A stretch of DNA of 64,000 nt from Leptidea sinapis. Its lineage: Eukaryota; Arthropoda; Insecta; Lepidoptera; Pieridae. The DNA is taken from positions 11,060,501 to 11,124,500 of the forward strand of contig NC_066282.1 of NCBI RefSeq assembly GCF_905404315.1, read 5' to 3'. This document shows, piece after piece, positions 26,001 through 38,000 of the stretch; within the stretch, counting starts at the first letter, position 1, and each line of letters starts with the position of its first letter. A program made the position numbers and the translations under genes. The notes below the pieces were generated by a model, which was given only the letters and a program-made list of their open reading frames with translations, ran no database searches and had not been told where the DNA came from.

Positions 26001-29000
26001 CAGTAGCGCGAAGTGTTTTCATTTCAGTCATCGTAATTCCAGCAAAACCTAATGACGCTAGTTCAGTGGGTAGAGTGTCATGAATAAATTTTGGCAGCCC
26101 TTTGATGACCGCTTTGGGAAGTTTCTCTTCTTTTCTGGAAAAGGTGTGAAATACAACATTTTCTTTAGAGAGGCCCTCTTTGAGTCGTTGATGACCTTGT
26201 GTCGAATAACACTGCACCTTTACTATATTGCGGCCTCTGATCTGCAAATGAAAACTTTTCTCGTACTTCTCGATTACATCTTTAATCTTCTTGCAGCTCC
26301 AATCACCCAACAGTTCAATCAAAATGGGTGGAACTTGCATGGGTGACTTTTTATGTGAGGCTTTTTTAAATGTATCTGTAACTCCATCGTCAACTGGAAG
26401 TTTGTTAAAGCGATTGCTGATTTCAGTTTCACTTCCCTTTTCAGACGTGTCCTTAGAGGTGGTGAACTTTTTAGGCTGCTGCCATTGGTCTCTGAGAGAA
26501 GGCAAGTCTTCACGAGGTCTCTTGGTGGCTAGGTTTGGAATTGACGAAGATCTGTTCAAAAATCTGTCCATAATAACGACATTAAAATTATCGATAGGCT
26601 ATCCCCCATCACTATATCTTTAATCCGGTCTGAACCAGAACGCAATTCACTATAACTTAACGTACGTGCGATCACTAGAGGAGACCGAGCGCGAATGCCA
26701 TATTGATGATGCCACATTGATGATATTAAATATTTATATATAAAATAATAAAAATATAGAATAATAAAAACCAAAATGTATCTACGATAAGGGTCCCATT
26801 TTTACAATTTTACCAACAACGGCTCCCAAAAAGTTATAAGATTACAATTATTATTTTTTGTATCTTATATTATTAATGAATGTCTTTTTGTTTAGGGTTT
26901 ATTACAATAAAGTAACGGGAGAAGAAGAAAATGATCCATTGATTCTTCTGCAGTTAGCAAGGAATATACTGAAAAAACTCCTACGTAAATAATACCACTC
27001 ACTGTCTACATCCGCTACCTACCCTAAAACTTGTTTTAGTAGTTTGATAGTTCAGCTACCTATATACGCACTTGTTTATTAAAAATTATTACATTCACTG
27101 CAACAATTACTCTTTACATACGTTCCTAAAATATTCTACCTCGATCATCTCGCTACAGACAGCATCAATATTTTGTTATTTCTGTACGTTAATCTATGAT
27201 CGGCTTGGCGGCGATCGGCGTTGTCATGGCAACATATTTATTTTGATAGATACATAATGAAATCAAATAAAATGTTATAATTCATGATTTCTTAACTGTG
27301 GTATGTAATTCTATGATTTTTTTATACTTTCGTATCATCAGTGCATCTTTCCATAACACAAGACGGCATTTTAATGTTGTACCTATATCAAATTGTAAGC
27401 AATTCTGTCAACAACAAACGCGTGTGTACCGTTTCCGTATCGAGAGAGCGACTACGACCAAAGGAACCAATTGACTCAATTTAGGAGATTGATTTTCGGT
27501 GCGCTAGTGACATATCTACCTCTTTTAATACTATAATATCATTGGGTCCTAAAGAATCATTCAGAGAAAAATTGAATGAATTTTGACTGTTTGCACCTCA
27601 ATAAATTCTTGATAATGTTCTGTACGTTCATAAGCACATTAAGGAATTCGCTAGAAACTGCGACAATCATAATATTAACACGAGGAACAAACATAAACAT
27701 GTTAAGTCTATTACTGGGTTAAGTCGAGTATGTAAGTCTTTTATTGGGCGCTATATATGCTTTCACAACAAGATCCCAAAAAATGTACAAAGCAAATGTG
27801 TTATAAAATTTAAAATAAATGATGAAAAATGTTTGTTTTTTCTTTATTATGGAAACGGAGGACAAACAAGCGTACGGGTCACCAGTGATCACCGCTGCAT
27901 TCATATCACCGTCACATACTCTTGCAACACCAGAGGAATCACAAGACCGTTGTCGACCTTTAAGGAAGGTGTACGCGCATTTTTTGAAGGTACCCATATC
28001 GTATCGTCCGGGAAATATCGCACAAGGAAGCTCATTACACAGCTTTGTAGTACATGCAAAAAAGTCCCTTGAAAACTGCACTGTGGAGAACCACCACACA
28101 TCCATCTGAATGTGTGGTGGTCCTCCACAGTGTATGTGCCACCACCTGGTGGGGTTGATACCCTAACTTATGGCGTGTCGTGCGAAGTTGGAATTCGGTG
28201 GCAGGAATCAGGTTAAACAGTTCTTCGGAACACTCCCCGTGATAAATGCGGTAGAAGACACACAATGAAGCGACGTCTCTATGCAACACCAAGTGATCTA
28301 GCCGTTCACAGAGCACTAACACAATAAGTAATCTCTTATCCTATTTGGAAAAAAAAAAAAATATAAATGTAAGAATAAATGAAATACCTTAGTAAGAGCC
28401 CATTCAATATCTCTACCGGCGCCCCAAAGTTCATCTTGTTGAACACCAATACGAGCTAGTTTCAGTATTTCATCATCCAACAGACAAGCTGTATTTCTTT
28501 CAACTTCAGAAACGCTTTCTTCGTCAACTCCCGTGCCAGAAGCAACAATTCGACTGCTTTTCGAACCAAGTTTGATTTCCATAACAGACAGTTCATTATG
28601 TATATCCCTTTTCACAATCATTGTATCCGGTTCAACTGATCCAGATACTACGCTCTAGAAAAAAGAGATTTTTAAAAATAACTTCTCGAATTCTCATGGT
28701 TTTGACAAGATACCTACAATATATATATAATATAATATACTATATAGGTACTAGCGTTTTCTTCAAACGATTTCTCGGTGTGAGTACCTACTCGTACTAG
28801 TTTCTGACCATTCGGAGGTCCTTCATCCCTGACGCAGTTTGGTAGTCTTCTACGTCGACTAAGGATCGGGACCCTCTGGAGTCTACGAAATTCGAAGCGA
28901 GTGCGGCAAAAGCTACATTGGTGAAACAGGACGCAACATAAAAACCAGACTCACTGAGCACATCCGCAGTGTACGTAAGTTAGAGAGCAACATCTCGGCA

Positions 29001-32000
29001 GTGGCAGAGCATGCCCTAAACTCCGACACGTCATATTATATAAGGCTCGATAAGGTGAAAGTATTGGGTCGCGATAAAAACTTTGTGTCACGCAAGCTGC
29101 TGGAAGACATAGAAATCGACCGTCGACCTAATTTTAATAGAGACAAGACCTCCGAAACCATGGCCAGAAACGAGTCGCTACCCACACCGATAAATGTGGG
29201 TAAAGCCGTATTAATTAGTTAACAATGTCTCACGAAAGTTTTTAATAATTTAATTGCTAGCGTATCGATGAACAAAGTGTGCAAGAGAGAACTTCTCTAT
29301 ACTAAAAGACAGAAAAGGAAAGCGAATGTATTGTTATTGGAACCGATTTTGATTGACTAGTTGTAAACAGCCACGTTTGGAATTACTATTTTAATAATAA
29401 ACTAACGCACTCATTGATATGGGACTGTCAGTTAGTCTATACTTTGGTATATTTTAAGTCTATCTTTAAACGTAACAATTTCATGTCATTTTGGTCAGCG
29501 ATGAACTCCTACACCACTGAACCGATTTTAATCAAAATTTACACACGGTGCGCAGTTTGATCCAATCCATCAGAGATAGATAGTTTTTCTATCTAAAATG
29601 ATAATTCTATGAGATACATTTTTGACGCGCACTTTGACAGTTCTGTTGTGACATCTTTTTATTACAAGAACACGGAAAAAAGAAATAATTATTGTAATGT
29701 TTGAAATCTACAAACGTAACTAAGAAAAATATTTTAAATTGATATGAACATATCTGGAAACTTAAACATTCTTGAATCGTGTTTACTACCTCGTTAAATA
29801 TTAGAGCTCAAGACAATTTTAGACTTATGTGTGCTGTGTATAAATATCATTTGACGCTCTCTTAGATAAAGGATTAGTCTCCGCTGCGGTTCAACTAGAT
29901 ACCGCACTACCTTAAAACAAAAGCGTTTTTATTACAGCAACTATTTGATTTTGATTCTCTCAATTTTGTTCCGTTGACATAATGTGGAACCGGTACTGTC
30001 GATGGCGATCTCTCGCTCTAACATTAACTTAATATCGTGCTCTTTCAATGTTTGCTATTCGCTATCAGTTAGTTACATCAATGAATATTCTGTTGTTAAG
30101 AATTTTTTGAGAAAAAACTAATAATATGAGTTTCTTAACGAACAATTATATTATAATTGTTGGGATTTCTCGAAATAAATCCACTCAGACACTCTAGGCA
30201 GTTCTATCAAGAATTATTATTTATTTATTGATATAATACCAGATGTTTTATTTAGACGTATTTCTTAACGTTTATATAGTTATAGTATATTATAATAGTT
30301 AGCCTGTTCGTTTTAGCCTTCATTCAACTCACCTCACCAAGTCCATAGTTAGCTGTAATAAGAATTCTAGAAGGATCGCCAGCATCTGGGTGTCGTGTGA
30401 ACATGACACCAGCGGCTCGCGGCTCAACTAAGGCTTGGACAACCACAGCACCTCCACATTCACAGACTTGCCCGTTTTGTCTTATGTAAAAAAGTAATGA
30501 TAGATATTTATTATTTAAGTCTTGATTATGAGATTAATCTACGTAAGCATATAAATGAATTTCTTAGTAATATAACGATATTTACAAATCAGGCACAAAT
30601 ATAGATTGATTTCTTCTGTTTACTACGACGCTAGGTCGAATTTTCCAGAAAATATACAAAATATTTGTAAAATAAAGCATTGTGTAACAAAGGTGACGTG
30701 TTAAACGTATATAACATACTGTAGAAAAAAAACAATTAGTCCCTTTGTTTTTATTGCGCCCGTTCTACTCAAGACGCATTTTTTTGTGTTTCTCTCAGAA
30801 TCCACACACGCTAGTGTGGATTCTGACTTTCAAGTAGTGCAGGGCTAAAAACAGAGACGCAAAGTTTTACTGTCGATTGCTGACATAAATTTATACTACG
30901 TGTATTGGGAGAGTACCTAGCAATATCCTTTTGGGTCATCGTACAAACTACTAGGCATATTACAAAGAAATTACAAAGACCATTATAATATGATAAGTAT
31001 CTATATCGTTAGTACTTACCTCCGATAATAAGCACTTGTGAAAGAGAACATTGATGCCCAGCACTTGACAACAGCTTTTAAAATGTCTTCATCACTTTGA
31101 CAACCCAGTACTGTGTCATTCTGTCCGGCAGCCGACAGAGCTTCGCTGTCCTCACCAACAGCTGGTAACAGCAAACTTTATAGTAAATCAAAAGTATTTT
31201 AATAACCCACTTATATTGTTATCGAGTTGGTGTTTGTGTTACAAGTCTGGGCGGTTTACATATAATTAATGTCGACTTTGGAAGTATTAAAGCGCAGGAA
31301 GTCCCAATTTGTGAATACAGTTAACAAAGAAGCATTTAACGTAAATTTGTCAAAAACATCAGTCTCCGAGAAAAACCCATAGAGACAGGGAGTGGGCTTT
31401 GAGAAAAACTGTAGCTAAGGCTCAAGAAGTAGAACCGGAAATCAAAAGAGGAAGACTACCTACAAAAATAAGAAATGCTCATAAGACAGAGCTTTACGAA
31501 CGTCCTGTTGTGGGGGTAACGCAAAAGGGTTATATTATCTACAAAAAAAAAGATGGCATCAAAAATATAACTTGTTAAAAAAACCAGGTCTCCCAACTCA
31601 GTTCTTCTACCGTAAAAAGTTGTGAGATCCATTTATTACAAAGTTGGTCAATAAATTTTGTAATAATAATGTGTCTTCATGTTCTATGTTTCAGAGCTCT
31701 TTATAAAAGAACTCAAAACATACATTTGATCAGATATTTAATTTCTTGATTATAAATTGGAAAAAATCATTCTGTAAATCATGTCTGCTAAAAGTTTAAT
31801 AAAACACTATTTTTGAATTTTCAAAAAAATTACTTTTGAATGAATGAACCGATTTTCACGCGGTTGTGTGTGTGTATGTATGGATGTATGTAAACCTCTT
31901 ATAACTTTTGAACGGCTCGACCGATTTCATCGCGGTTGGTGCCCTTCGAAAGGGATTGACCAAACTTGAATACAATTTTGACCGATTCGGACAGGTATAT

Positions 32001-35000
32001 TTTAATAAATCTCAAAAAAACTACGAAATTATTCTTTTCATATGATTTTTTTTTTTTTGGAATAACTTTATAACGGCTTTACCGATCGATGCCAAGCTAT
32101 TCAGCTCGTTGATCGTCGACAAGCCGGTCATAATCGGTTCATTCGTTCGTAAGTTATCGTTGACAAAAGAAAACCGAAAAAAGTGTTTTTTCGGATTTAC
32201 TTCGAAATTCCGAGTTCGATCAATTTGAATCTCAAAGATTCTTTATCAGGCTTAAAAATGTCGTCGAATGCCATCTTGCGTGTAAATCGGTTCATTCATT
32301 CAAAAGTTATTGCCGTTTAAAAATTAAACTTTATAAAATAGGGTTTTATTTAACTTTTATCAGACTTTTGAGCTCAAAAACATAGAACAGCTAATTCTTT
32401 AAACTAAATAGCACAAATTATATTTTTGAACTCGGGGAGCTCAAAACGTCATGAGTATAGTTTGAAACGTTTAGGTATGGAATTAGGGGGAAGTTGCAGG
32501 GATAGCCTTTTGGGTCAACCGTTTTCCTAATTTTTATTTTTACTTTATGAAAAATGTGTGTAATAGTAACCGATAATCTGTTTTAGTTTTGAGCGTTATA
32601 AATTTAAATAGTGTTATAAGTAGTTACCCGACCACATTTCACACAAGTTAAACTCAGTACAACACAAAGAATACAAACCTGAAGATCTCACAGCAAATCG
32701 TAATTCTTCAATCTCGTTTATTTTCTTCACTTTACTACGCAACTGCTTCAAATGTATTTCAATGTCCTCTTTTAAACTTCCAGATATTTTGCTCTCTAAA
32801 AATAAGTCTACTGTCCTGAAAATTAATGATATAAATGATCTTCTAAGTTATGAATCATTGATCTAGATAGATAGTGAGTCATGCAAAAACTATCCAAGTC
32901 TTGTGTTTACGTCACAGCGCTTTAACCAACTAAGCCTCCGCACTCAAGAGCCACACAAACCCGAGCGTCGAACAAACAAACCAAGAGTTACGGACCACGC
33001 GGAATGCAGACGGTTGGCTGTTGTTAAGAGCGCTAGGACGTAACTCGTAAGCCGCTGGTTCGATTTCTGCATCGTTCACAATTAATGTGTGGTACAAATT
33101 AAATTTGTATAAATTATTATTTTAATAATTAATAATTTTATAATATTAATAATTTTATAATTTAATTTGTGAGTTAGATACGATAGTAAAATAATTGTAA
33201 TATATATGTGGAGTTGTGAGCACAAATAGAAATTTGTGGGAAAATTACACATTAATAACAAATGGCGTGAGAGTATACGGAAGCCGAATGACATGTGTGA
33301 TCCAATAAATAACAAGGATCCACTATGAGAGCCAATCAGCGCATTGTCGGCTCTGCGTGCGCTTCAGAACGACCAATAAAGTACCTTTGAGATATACAGG
33401 ATGTCCCAAAGTTATGGGACATGAAGGGAAAGTACCTTAAATATCGTAGATAGGGTATTTTACTGAAGGAAGACTTTATCTTATTTTAAAAAGTAAGTAA
33501 TTCTGCATTCAAAGATTTTCTAAAAATTAGGTACTTGCCTCGTCTGGGACTCGAACTGACTTAAATGTAAAAAAAAAACACCCCTACTTTTACGATGCCA
33601 ATCGAAAGAATAGCCAAAAACTAATTACTCTTCTTAAGTAACATAGTATTTTAAAAGAAAGGAGCAACGTAAAATGTTTGAGTCAAATTTCAAGAAAGTT
33701 ATTTATTGCCGACGACGACGTCCGAAAAGTAGAGATATTATAATTCCATAGATAGCATTGATTATTCGTAAATAAGTACCCACTTCATAATTAAAATACT
33801 TTATAGCATAGTTTCTTTTTACTTTAAAAGCGATACGAGAACGTGGGCGAGTTACAAACAGAATTGTGCCATATCATATCGAGCCATAGTCTCAACTCAT
33901 TAAAAGATTGACGATTGGCGTAAGGAGGGATCATATTTTGAGCATTTAATTAATTAATTTACAAAAAAATACCCACTTAATTGACTACTTTCTCATATTT
34001 ACATATCATAAAAGAAGGGGTGTTTTGTTTTACATTTAAGTCGGTTCGATTCCCAGACGATTCAAGTAATTTTTAGAAAATCTAAGAATGCAGAATTACT
34101 AACATTTAAAAATAAGATAAAGTATTCTTTCAGTAAAATACCCTATCTACGATATTTAAGGTACTTTCCCTTCATGTCCCATAACTTTGGGACACCCTGT
34201 ATATATATAAATTAATAAACATGACCCGTGGTGGTATCTGTATATTATGTATACGTACTTTGTGCATTTTTCTTTGAACTGCGTCTGCTCATAATTAACC
34301 CCAGCTAACTTTATGGCATCAATAGCTTCAGATATTTGTAAATTTTTTTGACAATGTTTTTGGAGAGCTTTTACTGTTACACAAAATCCAGGTGGTACGT
34401 GATAGCCCTGTAATTATAAATATATAATATTAGTAATCTTTATTTAAAGAAATATTCCTATTAAGCTGCTAACTTAAATTCAGTGGATGATTCCCATTAA
34501 TATTTCTATTTATATATTTAAAAAAAAACCTTACATTTTCATTGTAATATTAAAAAAAAATTATAGACATGAATCGCTTCGTTTGTTAATTCCACAATTT
34601 GAGGCAATACAACCCCCAAACCGATATAATTATTGTGCTCCATAGGAGGACTTTTTAAACCGCAACTCTTGAAGGGGTGCTGCATGTGGTGCCTGGTCAG
34701 TCTGAAGTAAATAATTATTTACATTTATTTGATGCGGTTACTGATGATAACAGCAGGTACCTAAATTAAATTTGTAAACAAAATTTATGAACGATGCGGG
34801 AATTCCACCCGCGACCTCTCGGGTTCCTCCCGAGAGCTCTTCCTTTCTTAATATGCAATTATTGGGGTTGAGCAGGTCAACCGTAATGAAGCCGGTCCTG
34901 CAGATGGAGCCACAACCTGAGAGTTGACAACACATACGAACGCTACGTCACTGGAAGAGCGCTCGGACAGAACCCGGGACGTCATGGGTTCGAGTCCCGC

Positions 35001-38000
35001 ATTGTTCATAAATTTTGTTAACAAATTTAATTTAATAGATCCCAGAAGTAAGGGATATCCTTTAAAAATAGCAAATTGAGTAGGTACCTAATCACGACCA
35101 TCATGTTTCTTCATCAATTCAAGCTGTAAAGAATACTCATTGATTTAAAAGAGTGTTCGTTTAGTTTCACACGCTCTACTTTTTCCGAGCTAATGCTCGG
35201 TAACCTAATGGTAGATTCAGTAATAAATGAAAAATGATTCAACAAATTAATAATGATGATTCAAAAGCGCTTAGTTTAAGCGTTTTCGTACAAATTTTAT
35301 ATGACTTTGTGTATAATTTATAATTTTTTATGTAAGAGGAGGACTAACGAGCGCGCGGGTCATCAATCGGATAAAGAATCATTGAGAGGAAAAATTTAAT
35401 GAAATAAAAATCATAACTGTTGCTTCTCTATGTATTTTTTATAATATTATGTATTACATACATATGCACAAAAGTGAATTTTGCTAGGAACTGTCATAAC
35501 CACTATGGTTAACACCAAGAACAGACATTTGTGGTAAAGGCTAGTATAACATAAATGACTTTCTTAATAATGTCACAGATCGGGAATGGAGCAATCGCAC
35601 TCAGGCTATTAAATAATAATTCATCGCCCTCTGGTGGCCTCCACTTTGCCCTGCACGACAAGGCGCTCGATGTACTCACTCTCGCGAAGGAGACATGTCC
35701 AAAATCTGAACTCTGTACTAACACCGAAGGTGATAATGAAAGATCTCCTCCAGCACCACATCTCCAGAGCATCAATTTTCTATTTCTCGACTTGTCGCAA
35801 AGTCCACATCTCTGCAGCATACAACAATATGCCAAAAACAAGTATGGACGAGCCGGATTTTCGTAGCTTTTGTTATGTTTCTGTTCTTCCATATTTTCTT
35901 CAATTTGCCAATCGCATTTCTTGCTATCGCTATACGGTGCTTTACTTCATCCACGCATCCTCCGTTGTTTGAGATTAAGGCACCAAGATATACATAAGAT
36001 TTCACGTCCTCACAGTTCCCAATCTGCGTGAGATCCGGCGAGTTATTGTTGGTTCGATCTACAATCTTGGTTTTGTTTTACTCCGGTTTATCTTTTCGAA
36101 CTGCGGTCCATTTTGACTAACACTAGTCGCAATCGTAGCGTATTCATTAGCGCTGGACTGTACGCGTTATATGTTTTCATTGTCATAGCTATGTATATGA
36201 ATGCTTACCTCTTTTCCTTGCACTGAAGATAGCAGAGCTAATGAAGCACCCTTTCCACCTACAAAGTCCACACAAGACGCTGCAGGATCTTCTAATGCTA
36301 AACAGTAGCCGATGTCTTTAGTAATACTTTCTTTATTGCGCCATTTAAGCTCTGCTGATTTCTTGGTTATCGTTAACGATTCGATGTCGTCTGAAATAGG
36401 TTTAATGATTTTGTATCGAATAGCTCATGGATTAAATGTACCTTTTTCGATTAATTCACGTTTTTTTTTTTGATACGTTAGTTATCTTGATAGGTAGTTT
36501 ATCTTGATACTATCGTAAATTTTGCATTTACATACAAGAAATATAGTAGGTAATTCCAATGTCAAGTGCTTAATAAGACAAAAATTATTGCTTCAGAGAA
36601 ATTTACCAAGAGTTGCATTTATAGTTTTTATTCTAAGTACCAGTACGCATAAAAATCTGTTTTAAGCGCATACTGACAAATTAATTTGAAGAAGCTCGAC
36701 CCCAATACCGAACAGTAGAAATTCTTATAATAAGTAACATAAGGTGTAATATTGGTAGAAGCTTGTCTCATTATCGTCTGGGTAATGTCAAAAAAACAGT
36801 GGTCAGTTTGGTTCATGTATTTGAAGTAGGCATAAGCCTGGAGCCACGATAGCGCGGGACCAATTCTGATTGGTCAATGTGTACATGAGCTAGTGGTTTC
36901 ATATTCAAAATACTAAGGAGAAAATACCAAACGTGGCTGACTGTTACGACTTGTCAGTTGAAATCGGTTACAAAAACAATAGATTCCCCCTTCTTTCCTA
37001 ACTTGCTGTATCTCCGTTAGAGATAGTCTTCCTCTCCCTTTATAATGTCAGGGTCCTGTCGTCGCTATGATGTCACTAATATGGCAGCCTACCCCGATCT
37101 CAGTGAAACAATATATAAGTACCTATATTAAATGAAAATCATACATTATATTTTCTCAATAATGTCAATGAAATAGTAACTTATTACATGGCTATAGTAC
37201 ACATTGTCACATTGTGCCTCTCAAAAGTGAAAGGCAAAAATGTATGCATCGCTAGTGTAAAAAAAATCCCTAGGAAGTAATACACTCAAAGGACTTCCTA
37301 GGGATTTATAAGTATACTTCTGCGGACAGAAAGCGGCGCAATAAAATACATCGACGTAACAAAAAATAATAACTTTAATAGGGCAAGTAGGCTTTCTACC
37401 AGACATAAGGTTCTCAATTAGACTGTGATTTTAAGGGACATGATATCAATTATTGTGACGAAATATATTTCGATATATTTAGTTGAGCACGGATTTTAAT
37501 TAGTTACCTTCTTGCTTGAATTATATTAAACGTAGTTTACCGTTATTTTGATATCCTAACTCCAAGACTCCAGTACCATGTTCGCCATTTATTTCAATGT
37601 TCACAGTCCGAACAAAATTATCTTGATTTTGAAACTTCGCCTCGAACACATTACATCTCTCTTTCGATATTCTTAACAATAATTTAAATGAATTTTTATT
37701 TGCTGAAAACATACGAAAATATTTTATTAAGCTTTCAGTTGTAATTTTAAGCAAATAATAATTAACTTTCAAAAATTACTTATTAACTTACTGTTAATGT
37801 TTATCGTATATGTATTTGGTATTTCTTTAGCTGTTTCGCAAAATTCGGACATCACTAAATCGCTAGATACAATACTTCGAACGTTATAATCAGGCATTCT
37901 AATAGACCCATGCAGAAATCTGAAACACACATTAACTGCTTATTGCTTATATGTGGACTCACTACATGATACCCTAAATGCAATGATAAACAGATTTTAA

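Larger units (their letters stand above)
22607..26720 (-). mobile_element. Near full-length Jockey-type non-LTR retrotransposon
   Basis: The element runs on the - strand: a 5' UTR (about 26720-26572), ORF1 (26571-25279), ORF2 endonuclease (25295-24789) and reverse transcriptase (24862-22607), with an A-rich 3' end at about 22622-22632. ORF1 and ORF2 overlap slightly, as is usual for Jockey elements. It carries one nonsense codon in ORF1, one frameshift in ORF2 and a changed catalytic residue. It sits in intron 13 of the kinase-like gene, in the same orientation. No target-site duplication could be established. Confidence 0.88.

Noticed and set aside
22597..26597. ATTATCGATA-like sequence at both ends of the Jockey element as target-site duplication
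   Set aside because: The two occurrences are in inverted rather than direct relation and one lies inside the element's 5' UTR.
34935..35010. Functional tRNA gene
   Set aside because: A- and B-box-like segments are present, but the rest cannot fold into a standard cloverleaf, and related copies with the same tail occur nearby; a SINE fits better.
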